This document shows, piece by piece, positions 24,795 to 32,910 of a stretch of DNA of 64,000 nt (position 1 is the stretch's first letter; each line of letters opens with the position of its first letter). The position numbers and the translations under genes were made by a program. The DNA comes from JACCTU01 sp963788055 (GTDB lineage: Bacteria; Actinomycetota; Thermoleophilia; Gaiellales; Gaiellaceae). The notes beneath the pieces are model-generated. The model was not told the origin of the DNA and did no database searches. It was given only the letters and a program-made list of their open reading frames with translations. Location: contig CAWBFA010000002.1 in NCBI GenBank assembly GCA_963788055.1, forward strand, positions 124,001 to 188,000, in the 5' to 3' direction.

Positions 24795-26011
24795 GCTGGC
24801 TCGTCGCGATCCTCGGGCTCGCGTTCCTCGTGCTGATCCACGAAGCGGGTCACTTCTTCACCGCGCGGGGGCTCGGGATGCGCCCGCGGCGGTTTTACAT
24901 CGGCTTTCCACCCGCGGTCGCCAAGGTGAACCGCGGCGGCATCGAGTACGGCATCGGCGCGATCCCCCTCGGGGGATACGTGAAGATCCCCGGCATGCAC
25001 CGACCCGCGCCGTCCGACCTGGACGCGCACTTCGGCCGGGCGGTGCACGAGGCACCGGAGCTGACGGGGTCGGTCGAGCGCATGAAGAGGAGGCTCGAGC
25101 GCGGCGAGTTTACCGGCGGCCCGGAGCTCGATGCCCTCGAGGAGAGCGTGAGGCGCGTCGAGCTGTCCCCCGCGGCGCTGCGGAGCACGGAGCGCGGTCT
25201 GAACGAGCTCCGCGACGGGCTCGGGGACGACGCGTACTGGCGCGCGCGCACCTGGAAGCGGGTCGCCGTCATCTTTGCCGGCCCGGCCACGAACCTCGTC
25301 TTCGCGATCGCGCTCCTTGCGATCGTGTTCGCGTTCGGCGTGCGTGTCGCCACGCTCAACGTCGGCGAGGTGAACCCGGGCAGCCCGGCCGACCTGGCGG
25401 GCCTGCGCGCGGGCGACCGCATCGTCGGCGTGAACGGTCAGCCGGCCGGCGACTTCAACCACGTCTTCGAGACCGTGCAGAGATCGGAAGGCGAGCCGGT
25501 GACGCTGGTCGTCGATCGCAAGGGGCGTGAGCTTGCGATTCGGGTGACGCCGACCCACTACCTCAACCAGAACTGGGCGGTCGGCTTCCGGTCGGGCTCA
25601 CGCTGGCAGCGCTACTCGCCCGTGGAGGCGGTCTCGCTCGCGTTCGGCCGGACGTGGGAGGTGACGAAGGCGATCGGCACGGGGTTCTCGCGTCTCGTGA
25701 CACCCCAGGGGCGGGAGGACATCTCGAGCCCCGTGGGGATCACCCGCGTGTCGAGCCAGGCCGTCGAGGCGGACTTTCGCGTCTACCTGCAGCTACTGGC
25801 GTTCATCAGCCTGTCGCTCGCGCTGCTCAACCTCCTCCCGCTCCTCCCGCTCGACGGCGGGCACATCGCGTTCTCGATCGTGGAGGGCCTCCGTGGACGC
25901 GCCGTCGGCCGCGAGGTCTACGAGCGGGTCTCGGTCGTCGGAATCGCGCTCGTGCTGATGCTCTTCTTCATCGGTCTTTCCAACGACCTGGGCGGCCGCG
26001 GACCAGGCTAA
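24791..26011 (+). CDS. rseP: site-2 intramembrane metalloprotease RseP
   Basis: An intramembrane zinc protease with the HExxH motif in the first membrane helix (LVLIHEAGHFFTARG) and the second zinc-site motif LPLLPLDGGHIAFSIVEG near the C-terminus. A PDZ domain (about residues 190-265, with GSPADLAGLRAGDRIVGVNGQP) lies between. In other bacteria it cleaves anti-sigma factors and signal peptides. An insert of about 80 residues between the first helix and the second hydrophobic region is rich in charged residues. The GTG start overlaps dxr by 4 bases; the dxr-rseP-ispG order is widely conserved. Confidence 0.92.
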   Translation: MSWLVAILGLAFLVLIHEAGHFFTARGLGMRPRRFYIGFPPAVAKVNRGGIEYGIGAIPLGGYVKIPGMHRPAPSDLDAHFGRAVHEAPELTGSVERMKRRLERGEFTGGPELDALEESVRRVELSPAALRSTERGLNELRDGLGDDAYWRARTWKRVAVIFAGPATNLVFAIALLAIVFAFGVRVATLNVGEVNPGSPADLAGLRAGDRIVGVNGQPAGDFNHVFETVQRSEGEPVTLVVDRKGRELAIRVTPTHYLNQNWAVGFRSGSRWQRYSPVEAVSLAFGRTWEVTKAIGTGFSRLVTPQGREDISSPVGITRVSSQAVEADFRVYLQLLAFISLSLALLNLLPLLPLDGGHIAFSIVEGLRGRAVGREVYERVSVVGIALVLMLFFIGLSNDLGGRGPG

Positions 26012-26020
26012 TAAGCGTGA

Positions 26021-26037
26021 GGGAACCCCGGGTTCCC
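26021..26037. terminator. GC hairpin after rseP (possible terminator or operator)
   Basis: GGGAACC CCG GGTTCCC forms a 7-bp perfect stem 10 bases after the rseP stop. It has no U-tract. On the minus strand the same stretch reads GGGGGAACCC, which also occurs in the palindromes upstream of two minus-strand genes at 50.2 and 54.7 kb, so a protein-binding role is possible instead. Confidence 0.4.
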
Positions 26038-26121
26038 CCACGAGCCCCTCCTTCCGACCGGCTCCGGCGGCCACTCGTGGCGAGCCTTGTGCGTGAGAAT
26101 CCCTGGCTACACTGGCCGCGG

Positions 26122-27255
26122 ATGGCGTCTGAGCGCGGTATCAACGTAGGCAACGTGGCGATCGGCGGTGGTGCGCCCGTCGTGCTCCAGTCGATGACGC
26201 TGACGCCGACGCGCGACGTCCAGGCGACGATCGCGCAGATCGCGGCACTCGCCGACGCGGGCTGCGAGGTCGTGCGCTGCGCTGTGCCCAAGACCGAGGA
26301 CGCCGAGGCGCTCCGCATGATCGTCCGCCTGAGCCCGCTGCCGGTGATCGCGGACATCCACTTCAACGCGAGCCTTGCGCTGAAGGCGATCGACGCGGGT
26401 GTCGCGGCCGTCAGGATCAACCCGGGCAACATCGGCGGCCCCGACAAGGTCGCCGAGGTCGTGACCGCGGCAAAGGCGGCCGGAATTCCGATGCGGATCG
26501 GCGCGAACTCGGGCTCGCTGCCGAAGCACCTGCACGAGCTGGCGCAGAGCGACCAGGCGGAAGCGCTCGTCGCGGCTGCGCTCGAGGAGGTCGAGCTGCT
26601 CGAGAGGCTCGACTATTACGACTTCAAGATCTCGGTCAAGTCGACGCACGTCCCGACGATGATCCGCGCGTACCGGATGCTCGCGGCGAAGGTGCCGTAC
26701 CCACTGCACCTCGGCGTCACGGAGGCAGGCACGCCGTTCGCGGGGTCGATCCGCAGCGCGATCGGGATCGGCGCCTTGCTCGCGGACGGGATCGGCGACA
26801 CGCTGCGGGTCAGCCTCACCGCGGACCCCGTGAAGGAGATCGAGGTCGCCTGGGAGATCCTCAAGACGCTCGGCCTCCGCGAACGCGGGCCGATCATGAT
26901 CGCGTGTCCCAGCTGCGGTCGCGACAACGTCGGCGTCTGGAATCTTGCGGAGAAGGTCGAGGAGCGTCTGAGGGAGTACCCGCAGCACTTCGAGGTCGCG
27001 GTGATGGGCTGCGCGGTCAACGGACCGGGGGAGGCGGGCGACGCCGACTTCGGGATCGCAGGCGGCCGCGACACCGGCTTCCTCTACGCGCACGGCCGGG
27101 TGCTGAAGAAGGTCAGCTCGGACATCCTCGTGGACGAGCTCTTCTTCGAGATCGACCGGTGGATCGAGGGCGGCATGCACCGCCCGAAGCGGCTGAAGAT
27201 GGCGAAGCCTGCGGCGCTCGCGATGGCCGAGGCGTCGCTGATTCCGCTCGATTAG
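26122..27255 (+). CDS. ispG: 4-hydroxy-3-methylbut-2-enyl diphosphate synthase (flavodoxin) IspG
   Basis: Penultimate enzyme of the MEP isoprenoid pathway, a [4Fe-4S] protein that reduces MEcPP to HMBPP. The TIM-barrel part has VLQSMTLTPTRD and PVIADIHFNASLAL, and the cluster ligands are in IACPSCGRDNVG and VMGCAVNGPGEAGDADFGIAGG. ATG 26122 (377 residues) is supported by a -10-like TACACT ending 9 bases before it, so the mRNA is probably leaderless. A longer in-frame extension upstream runs inside rseP and is not protein-like. Confidence 0.94.
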   Translation: MASERGINVGNVAIGGGAPVVLQSMTLTPTRDVQATIAQIAALADAGCEVVRCAVPKTEDAEALRMIVRLSPLPVIADIHFNASLALKAIDAGVAAVRINPGNIGGPDKVAEVVTAAKAAGIPMRIGANSGSLPKHLHELAQSDQAEALVAAALEEVELLERLDYYDFKISVKSTHVPTMIRAYRMLAAKVPYPLHLGVTEAGTPFAGSIRSAIGIGALLADGIGDTLRVSLTADPVKEIEVAWEILKTLGLRERGPIMIACPSCGRDNVGVWNLAEKVEERLREYPQHFEVAVMGCAVNGPGEAGDADFGIAGGRDTGFLYAHGRVLKKVSSDILVDELFFEIDRWIEGGMHRPKRLKMAKPAALAMAEASLIPLD

Positions 27256-27269
27256 CCTGCCGAGGCAAC

Positions 27270-28922
27270 GTGCGCGCCTCACAACTCTTCCTACCGACCT
27301 TGCGCGACGCACCCGCTGACGCGGAGGCCGCAAGCCATACGCTGCTCGTGCGCGGCGGTTTCATCCGGCAAGTGAGCGCGGGCCTCTGGTCGTTCCTGCC
27401 GCTCGGGTGGCGCGTGCACGAGAAGGTCGTCCAGATCGTCCGCGAGGAGATGAACGCGATCGGCGGCCAGGAGATGCTGATGCCGGTCGTGGCTCCTGCC
27501 GAGCTGTGGCAGGCGACCGGGCGCTACGGGATCCCGGAGCTCTGGAAGATCGAAGACCGCAACGGTCGCCCGTTCGTCCTCTCGCTGACGCACGAGGAGA
27601 CGGTGACGTTCCACGCGCGCGAGCTGCAGTCGTACAAGCAGCTGCCGCAGATCCTCTACCACTTTCAGACGAAGGTGCGCGACGAGCAGCGCCCGCGTGG
27701 TGCGCTGATCCGCGTGCGCGAGTTCGTGATGAAGGACGCCTACTCGTTCGACCGTGACGAGGAAGGTCTCGACGTCAGCTATCGCAAGCACGGCGACGCG
27801 TACGACCGAATGTTCGAGCGCTGCGGCCTCGAGGTTTACGCGGTGCAGGCGGAGTCGGGGATGATGGGCGGCGACGAGTCGATCGACTACCTCGCTCCGG
27901 CAGGCTCGGGCCAGAACACGCTCGTCACGTGCGAGCGCGGCGACTACGCGGCCGATCTCGAGATCGCGCGCGGCATCCCGAGGGCCCCCGAGTTTCCGGA
28001 ACGGCTCGGGGAGCCTGCCCAGGTCGAGACGCCGGGCATCGGCACGATCGAGGGTCTCGCCGAGTTCCTCGGCGTCGACGCCGCCGCGACGTCGAAGGCG
28101 ATGCCCGTCGTTCGCGACGGAGCGGTCGTGCTCGCGCTCGTGCGCGGCGACGACCGACTCGAGGAGGCGAAGCTGGCCGCCGTTCTCGGCGGCGAGATCC
28201 GGCTTGCAACCGAGGACGAGATTCGCTCGGCGTTCGGCGCCGATCCGGGCTCGCTCGGCCCCGTCGGCTGGGCCGGCGACGTCGTCGCCGACGAGGCCCT
28301 GCGCGAAGGCCAGTTCGTGGCCGGGGCCAACCGGTCGGGCTGGCACCTGCGCGGCGTCGAGCATGGGCGCGACTTCGAGGCCCGCTTCGCGGACATCCGG
28401 CAGTCACAGGAGGGCGACACCTGCCCTCAATGCGGCGGTCGACTCGGCTTTCGGACCGCGATCGAGGTTGGGCACATCTTCAAGTTGGGCACGAACTACT
28501 CGGTGCCGCTGCGGGCGATGTATCTCGACGAGACGGGGAAGGAGCAGCCCATCGTCATGGGTTCCTACGGAGTAGGGCCAGGGCGAGTCATGGCTGCCGC
28601 AGTCGAGCAGCACCACGACGAGCAGGGGATCATCTGGCCTTCGTCGATCGCGCCGTATGACGTGCACGTCGTGACGCTGCCTGGGTTGGAGGAGCAAGGC
28701 GAGGCCGTCGCCTCCGCGCTGGAGGCACACGGGCACGAGGTGCTCCTCGACGATCGCGCGCAGCGCGCCGGAGAGAAGTTCGCGGACGCCGACCTGCTCG
28801 GCTGCCCGATGCGCATCACCGTCGGCAAGAAGACGCTCGAGGACGGCGCGGTCGACGTGCGCGACCGTGCGACAGGTGAAGAGCGCCGAGTTCCGATGGC
28901 CGAGCTCGGAGCGTTGCCTTGA
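27270..28922 (+). CDS. proS: prolyl-tRNA synthetase, bacterial type
   Basis: Class II synthetase of 550 residues that charges tRNA-Pro. Motif 1/2 segments (FIRQVSAGLWSFLPLGWRV, FQTKVRDEQRPR) precede a YbaK-like editing insertion (about residues 230-385, SKAMPVVRDGAVVLALVRGDD), and the remainder has FKLGTNYS and MGSYGVGPGRVMAAAVEQ, then an anticodon-binding domain. The GTG at 27270 gives the expected MRASQLFLPTLRDAP-like start. A tRNA-Pro gene lies 4.3 kb downstream. The stop is two bases before structured element copy B. Confidence 0.94.
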   Translation: MRASQLFLPTLRDAPADAEAASHTLLVRGGFIRQVSAGLWSFLPLGWRVHEKVVQIVREEMNAIGGQEMLMPVVAPAELWQATGRYGIPELWKIEDRNGRPFVLSLTHEETVTFHARELQSYKQLPQILYHFQTKVRDEQRPRGALIRVREFVMKDAYSFDRDEEGLDVSYRKHGDAYDRMFERCGLEVYAVQAESGMMGGDESIDYLAPAGSGQNTLVTCERGDYAADLEIARGIPRAPEFPERLGEPAQVETPGIGTIEGLAEFLGVDAAATSKAMPVVRDGAVVLALVRGDDRLEEAKLAAVLGGEIRLATEDEIRSAFGADPGSLGPVGWAGDVVADEALREGQFVAGANRSGWHLRGVEHGRDFEARFADIRQSQEGDTCPQCGGRLGFRTAIEVGHIFKLGTNYSVPLRAMYLDETGKEQPIVMGSYGVGPGRVMAAAVEQHHDEQGIIWPSSIAPYDVHVVTLPGLEEQGEAVASALEAHGHEVLLDDRAQRAGEKFADADLLGCPMRITVGKKTLEDGAVDVRDRATGEERRVPMAELGALP

Positions 28923-28924
28923 TA

Positions 28925-29086
28925 GGGCTCCTCCCGGTGCCGCCTTGTGGGCTCTGGCCCGCGATCAGCGGCGCGATGCCGCGTCCTCAGTCGCGCCCGT
29001 ACGTTGCACGTACGAACGCTCCCTGCGTCCTTGCCTCGCTTGCTGCTCGCGAACCAGAGCGGCACCAACGGCACCGGGAGGAGCCC
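28925..29086 (-). repeat. structured dispersed element, family 2, copy B (possible ncRNA)
   Basis: A 162-bp palindrome that fills the space between the proS stop and the next start. The outer arms are perfect over 18 bp (GGGCTCCTCCCGGTGCCG at 28925-28942, its complement at 29069-29086). A second stem (GCTCTGG, then CGCGA and CAGC) encloses the core shared with copy A, with apical hairpin CGTACGT TGC ACGTACG. The arms differ completely in sequence from copy A although the overall length and pairing are kept. Four stem transitions are G-U pairs only on the minus strand. The right arm contains the Shine-Dalgarno GGGAGGAG of the downstream gene. Confidence 0.62.
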
Positions 29087-29088
29087 TA

Positions 29089-29385
29089 GTGGCCCGCCGC
29101 CGCCGCTTCTCGACCGAGCCGTTCGGCGCGACGATCGAGCGCCTGATGGACGAGACCGGCACGACCTACCGCGGCCTCGCCGACAAGACCGGCTTTTCCG
29201 CCGGCTACCTCAACCACCTCGTGCACGGCAACCGGCCCGTTCCGTCGAACGACGTCATGCAGGCGCTTGCGCGTGCGCTCGGCGTCGAGGCGGAGCACTT
29301 CCGCGAGTACCGCCTGCGCGTGATCACAGATCGCCTCGAGGTGATGCCCGAGATGATCGACCGGCTCTACAAGCGCTTGAGGTGA
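29089..29385 (+). CDS. XRE-type helix-turn-helix protein
   Basis: A 98-residue DNA-binding protein with a phage-repressor type HTH (about residues 10-65: TYRGLADKTGFSAGYLNHLVHG followed by VMQALARALGV) and a short C-terminal helix. The target is unknown. The GTG start has a strong Shine-Dalgarno (GGGAGGAG, 5 bases away) that forms the 3' arm of the preceding palindrome, so a plus-strand hairpin would hide it. It is followed at once by a terminator, so it is probably a single-gene unit or the end of proS readthrough. Confidence 0.82.
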   Translation: MARRRRFSTEPFGATIERLMDETGTTYRGLADKTGFSAGYLNHLVHGNRPVPSNDVMQALARALGVEAEHFREYRLRVITDRLEVMPEMIDRLYKRLR

Positions 29386-29395
29386 GCGAGCCGCT

Positions 29396-29420
29396 GTGGG
29401 GGCGGCCGCGCCGCCCCCAC
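29396..29420. terminator. bidirectional terminator hairpin
   Basis: GTGGGGGCGGC CGC GCCGCCCCCAC is a perfect 11-bp stem between the convergent XRE-type gene and the HU gene. It has no U-tract, as is common in high-GC actinobacteria. Confidence 0.65.
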
Positions 29421-29439
29421 GAAGGCATGTGTCCCAGCG

Positions 29440-29769
29440 CTAGGCCTCGAGGCGCTGCTTCGCCTTGTCGAGCGGGGGGAGCGCAGTCTTCGCCTTGGTC
29501 AGCGCCCGCGCCTTGACGTCGACGGACGCCGGCTTTGCGGAGATCGTGATCTCCTCGCCGGTGGCGGGGTTCCGGCCAGGCCGCGCCGGGCGGGCGGGCT
29601 TCAGGCGCACCGTCAGCTGCACGATGCCGCCGATCTTGACCTTCTCGGCGTTGCCGATCTCCTCGAGCACGACCTCTTCGAGGGCGCCGAGGGCCTTCTT
29701 CGCGTCGCTGCGGGTCAGCCCGGCGCGTTCTGCGACGGCATCGGCGAGCTGCGTCTGTGTCAGAGCCAT
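29440..29769 (-). CDS. HU-family DNA-binding protein
   Basis: A 109-residue nucleoid protein. The HU/IHF dimerisation part (LTQTQLADAVAERAGLTRSDAKKALGALEEVV) and the DNA-gripping beta arm (RLKPARPARPGRNPATGEEITI) are clear. After the HU core there is a short Lys/Ala-rich C-terminal extension, a minor version of the actinobacterial HU tail. The ATG has a Shine-Dalgarno AGGAG 6 bases upstream. The 159-base gap to the next gene probably holds promoters in both directions and a GC-rich hairpin near 29815. Confidence 0.9.
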   Translation of the reverse strand: MALTQTQLADAVAERAGLTRSDAKKALGALEEVVLEEIGNAEKVKIGGIVQLTVRLKPARPARPGRNPATGEEITISAKPASVDVKARALTKAKTALPPLDKAKQRLEA

Positions 29770-29928
29770 GAGTTCTCCTGATCGGTTGGGGAGTCCGGCG
29801 GAATTGAACCTGTGGGGGCGGACGGCCGCCCCCTGCTGGCCGCTTCCGATCCCGGGCGGGCGGAGGTAAGGATCCTACGCCCGGGCGGCACGAAGTCCTC
29901 AGACAACCGACGAAAGAGGAGGACGAAC

Positions 29929-30234
29929 GTGCCCTACGGCGATTGGATCAACGAGTTTCCGACCGGTTTCTTCCTGGTCGTTCACATTGCTGCCTTCGCG
30001 CTCGGAGCAGGATTCGCGTGGCTCGCCTTCAAGCGTGAGCTCGGGGTCCTCGGCGCCGCGTTCTCGCTGTTCGCCCTCGCGGAGCTCACCTACATGACCT
30101 ACCACCTCGACTGGACGGTCTTCCTGTTCGCACACACCATCGCGGAGGTCCTCGACCTCGTCGCGTTCGTGCTCGTCTTCGTAGCCGCCGCGTACTCGGT
30201 CGTGCGCCGGCCGGCGCTCGGCGCGGCGCAGTGA
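29929..30234 (+). CDS. small three-helix membrane protein
   Basis: A 101-residue protein with about three predicted membrane helices (FFLVVHIAAFALGAGFAWLA, LGAAFSLFALAELTYMTYHL, LVAFVLVFVAAAYSVV). No family recognised. His residues in helix 1, at the end of helix 2 and in the third segment (FAHTIAEV) could bind a metal or haem, but this is speculative. GTG 29929 is set by a strong Shine-Dalgarno (AAGAGGAGGA). First gene of a seven-gene overlapping unit with a cupredoxin and an ECF-type sigma factor. Confidence 0.7.
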   Translation: MPYGDWINEFPTGFFLVVHIAAFALGAGFAWLAFKRELGVLGAAFSLFALAELTYMTYHLDWTVFLFAHTIAEVLDLVAFVLVFVAAAYSVVRRPALGAAQ

Positions 30235-30554
30235 AGCGGTTCCTCCTGCTCGGCGTGAGCCTGCTCGCAGCAGGCTGCGTCAGCTCGACCACCGCCGCGC
30301 CGGTCGCGACGACCGAGGTCCGCATGGTCAAGAGCTACCGCTTCGACCCAAAGACGATCGAGATCGAGACCGGCCAGACCGTCACGTGGACGAACGACGA
30401 CAACTTCACTCATACAGTCCAAGTCGACGGCCGCGACGACCGCAAGGTCGAGCGGGGTGAGAGCGTCTCGGTCACGTTCGACACGCCCGGGACCTACCAC
30501 TACGTCTGCACGCTCCACAGCAGGGACATGGACGGCGAGGTGATCGTCAAATGA
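30231..30554 (+). CDS. cupredoxin-domain lipoprotein (plastocyanin-like)
   Basis: A 107-residue exported protein. The N-terminus is a lipoprotein signal (KRFLLLGVSLLAAGC), so Cys would be lipidated on the outer face of the membrane. The remainder is a single cupredoxin domain with type 1 copper ligands visible as FTHTV (His) and YVCTLHSRDM (Cys, His, Met). Likely a small electron carrier or copper-binding protein. It overlaps both neighbouring membrane protein genes by 4 bases. Confidence 0.85.
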   Translation: MKRFLLLGVSLLAAGCVSSTTAAPVATTEVRMVKSYRFDPKTIEIETGQTVTWTNDDNFTHTVQVDGRDDRKVERGESVSVTFDTPGTYHYVCTLHSRDMDGEVIVK

Positions 30555-30958
30555 GCTTCGCGGAGCTCAGAGGTGACGTCGTGATCCTCGCCTGCGCGGT
30601 CAGCGCCGGCATCCACGGCGCGCTCGCGCCCGCTCACTTCGACGAGGGGTTGGGGGCGGGCGTCGGTTTCGTCGCCGCCAGCGTCGCGCTCGCGTTCCTC
30701 GTCGTCGCGCTGACCAGGCGACCGACAAGCGAGCGCCTGCTGTCCGGTGCCGCGGCCGTCCTGCTCGGCTTGATCCTGAGCTACCTGCTGGCGGTGACGA
30801 CCGGCTTGCCGGTGATCCATCCGAAGGCCGAGCCGATCGACGGCCTGGCTCTCGCGACGAAGGCGATCGAAGCAGTCGGCCTGCTCGCCGCCTCCAGTCT
30901 GCTCCGGCGACCACGAGTCGTCCTGAGCCTCCCGCAACCGAAAGGAAACCTGACATGA
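30551..30958 (+). CDS. four-helix membrane protein of unknown function
   Basis: A 135-residue protein with about four hydrophobic segments. His22 (SAGIHGALAPAHF) and a second His at the end of the first helix are candidate metal or haem ligands, a pattern seen in small copper- or haem-related membrane proteins, though no family is recognised. Overlaps the cupredoxin gene and the next exported protein gene by 4 bases each, so translation is coupled. Confidence 0.7.
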   Translation: MSFAELRGDVVILACAVSAGIHGALAPAHFDEGLGAGVGFVAASVALAFLVVALTRRPTSERLLSGAAAVLLGLILSYLLAVTTGLPVIHPKAEPIDGLALATKAIEAVGLLAASSLLRRPRVVLSLPQPKGNLT

Positions 30959-31647
30959 GCACGACGAAAGCCTCGCGCCCCATCCCGATCGGGCTGACTG
31001 CGCTCGTCGCCTTCTTCAGTGCGCTCGCCGCCCTGGCCGTGTCGAACGGTCAGGACGCCCACGCACACGGCAACGCGCCGCATCACGCGACGGCGACGAC
31101 CATTACTCGGAGCGAGCTCGTCCTTCGCCGCGACATGCGGCAGCTCTGGGAGGACCACATCGTCTGGACGCGCCTGGCGATCATCAGCCTGGTCAGCGAA
31201 ACCCCTGACACGGAAGTGACGGTGGGGCGCCTCCTCCAGAATCAGACCGACATCGGCAACGCCGTCAAGCCCTTCTACGGCAAAGCGGCTGCAGACAAAC
31301 TGACCGCCGAGCTCCGCAGTCACATTGTGATCGCCGCCGAGCTCGTCGCCGCGGCCAAAGCCGGCGACCAGGCGAAGCTCGCCGACGCCCAGGCGCGTTG
31401 GCAACAGAACGCCGACACCATCGCGGCTGTCCTGAACAGCGTCAACCCGCGCTTCTGGAAGCTTGCGACGATGAAGTCGGAGATGCGCAAGCACCTGACC
31501 TTGACGACGCAGGAGGCCGTCGCGCGACTGAACGGCGACTGGAACGCCGACGTCGTCGCCTACGACCAGATCCACCGCCACATCCTGCACATGTCGGACC
31601 TCTTGTCGGCCGGTCTCGTCAAGCAGTTCCCGAAGCGGTTTCGCTAG
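30955..31647 (+). CDS. exported helical protein with WEDHIVWTR motif
   Basis: A 230-residue protein with an N-terminal signal/anchor helix (LTALVAFFSALAALAVS), a His-rich segment (AHAHGNAPHH) just outside the membrane, then an all-helical domain with the motif LWEDHIVWTRLAI and a C-terminal segment IHRHILHMSDLLS. Proteins with this motif occur widely but have no settled function. The His clusters and the copper protein next door suggest metal binding (inference). Confidence 0.7.
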   Translation: MSTTKASRPIPIGLTALVAFFSALAALAVSNGQDAHAHGNAPHHATATTITRSELVLRRDMRQLWEDHIVWTRLAIISLVSETPDTEVTVGRLLQNQTDIGNAVKPFYGKAAADKLTAELRSHIVIAAELVAAAKAGDQAKLADAQARWQQNADTIAAVLNSVNPRFWKLATMKSEMRKHLTLTTQEAVARLNGDWNADVVAYDQIHRHILHMSDLLSAGLVKQFPKRFR

Positions 31648-31655
31648 CCGTCCGC

Positions 31656-31874
31656 ATGCGAACGGAGCTGCGCGAGGAGCGAGAGATGGGCGAGTTCGTC
31701 GCGTGGCGGCGCGCCCAACTGACGGCGACGGGGTTCTCGTCCTCGCTCGCCGCGCGGACCGCGCGTGATTTGGACTACGACCTGCACGCGCTGATCGAGC
31801 TCGCCGAGGCCGGTTGTCCGCCGGAGCTCGCCGTCCGCATCCTCGCGCCGCTCCACGGGCGGAGCTCTGCATGA
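31656..31874 (+). CDS. small hypothetical protein upstream of ECF sigma factor
   Basis: 72 residues, charged and helical (LREEREMGEFVAWRR, then LDYDLHALIELAEAGCPPELAVRIL). It has no recognised family. The C-terminal segment recurs in a broken frame at 33563-33643, which shows the family exists in more than one copy here. The stop overlaps the sigma factor start (ATGA), so it is co-translated with it and might modulate it. Confidence 0.6.
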   Translation: MRTELREEREMGEFVAWRRAQLTATGFSSSLAARTARDLDYDLHALIELAEAGCPPELAVRILAPLHGRSSA

Positions 31875-32572
31875 ATTCCTCGCGCACGGCTACGGTGAAC
31901 CTCGTGGAGCCTGCGATCCATCTGACCGCCCCTCCGTCGGCGGGGCCGCACCTCGACGCGGACTCACGCGAGTGGCTCCGCCGCCTTCGCGCCGAGGGGA
32001 TGACGAGAGACGATGCGGTTGCCGGCCTCCATGCGCTGCTCCTGCGTGCCGCCCGCTTCGAGGTCGCGCGGCGGCGGCGTGGGCTTCCGCACTTGCGCGG
32101 CGAGGAGCTCGACGACATCGCCACCCAGGCCGCGGACGACGCCCTGATCAGCGTGCTGAGGCGTCTCGACGACTTCGCCGGAGCCAGCCGGTTCACGACC
32201 TGGGCCTACAAGTTCGCGCTGCTCGAAGCGGCGGTCAAGCTGAGGAAGCGCGCCTGGCAGGGACGGGAGGTTCCGCTCGAGCCCGAGACCTGGGATCTCT
32301 TCTCGAGCGCAGAACTCGAACCCGACGCCGAGGCCGAACAGAGCGAGCTGCTCGCGGCGCTGCAGGCCGCAATCGTCGACGTCCTGACCCCACATCAGCG
32401 TCGCGTCCTCGTCGCGCTCGCCGTGAACGGCGTGCCGATCGACGTGCTCGCCGAACGGCTGAGCACGAACCGCGGCGCGCTCTACAAGACCCTGCACGAC
32501 GCTCGACGCAAGTTGCGCAAGCATCTACACGAGCGCGGTCTCGCGCTCGACGCATGGTTGGAGGAGAGCTGA
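31871..32572 (+). CDS. ECF-type sigma-70 family RNA polymerase sigma factor
   Basis: A 233-residue alternative sigma factor with region 2 (about residues 50-125: AARFEVARRRRGLPHL ... FTTWAYKFALLEAAVKL) and region 4 (about 165-220: VDVLTPHQRRVLVALAVNGVPIDVLAERLSTN, an HTH). It is longer than most ECF factors by an N-terminal stretch of about 40 residues. Its neighbour downstream is a zinc-finger protein of the anti-sigma type, and the upstream genes encode exported proteins, so an envelope or metal/redox signal is a reasonable guess. Confidence 0.85.
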   Translation: MNSSRTATVNLVEPAIHLTAPPSAGPHLDADSREWLRRLRAEGMTRDDAVAGLHALLLRAARFEVARRRRGLPHLRGEELDDIATQAADDALISVLRRLDDFAGASRFTTWAYKFALLEAAVKLRKRAWQGREVPLEPETWDLFSSAELEPDAEAEQSELLAALQAAIVDVLTPHQRRVLVALAVNGVPIDVLAERLSTNRGALYKTLHDARRKLRKHLHERGLALDAWLEES

Positions 32573-32802
32573 TGGAACGATCCGATCTGAAGCACACGCT
32601 GGGCCGGCTCCTGGGGCCGGCGGGGCCCGAGGTGGGCTGCGACGCCTGCTTCGACCAGCTCGACCAATACGTCGAGCTCGAGCTGGCCGACGAGGACGCC
32701 GACGCCGCAGTTCCGGGCCTGCGTGCCCACCTCGACGGCTGCCCCGCCTGCCGCGAGGAGTACGAGAGCCTGCGCGCGCTTGCGGGCGGCGACCTGACCT
32801 AG
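32572..32802 (+). CDS. zinc-finger (zf-HC2) anti-sigma-like protein
   Basis: A 76-residue cytosolic protein with a putative zinc site, VGCDACFDQLDQYVE followed by HLDGCPACREEY (CxxC and HxxxCxxC). This pattern is that of ZAS/zf-HC2 anti-sigma factors, but there is no membrane helix, as in soluble redox-sensing RsrA-type proteins. It starts at the last base of the sigma gene, the usual sigma/anti-sigma coupling. Binding to that sigma factor is inferred from position. Confidence 0.8.
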   Translation: MERSDLKHTLGRLLGPAGPEVGCDACFDQLDQYVELELADEDADAAVPGLRAHLDGCPACREEYESLRALAGGDLT

Positions 32803-32910
32803 CGCGGCGTCCCATGAGCTAGTGTGCGCCGCACTGGCCCTGCGGCCAGAGCGAACAGCATTTGACTTGCGGGGCCAGCACTTTGTTGTGCCGAGTGCGA
32901 GGGACAAGCG

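Noticed and set aside
28925..29086. T-box leader for proS
   Set aside because: The element lies downstream of proS, not upstream, and shows no T-box sequence or specifier loop; copy A is unrelated to tRNA synthetases.
31398..31655. Extension of the small protein gene upstream of 31656
   Set aside because: Lies in the 3' end of the exported helical protein gene in another frame and lacks protein character.
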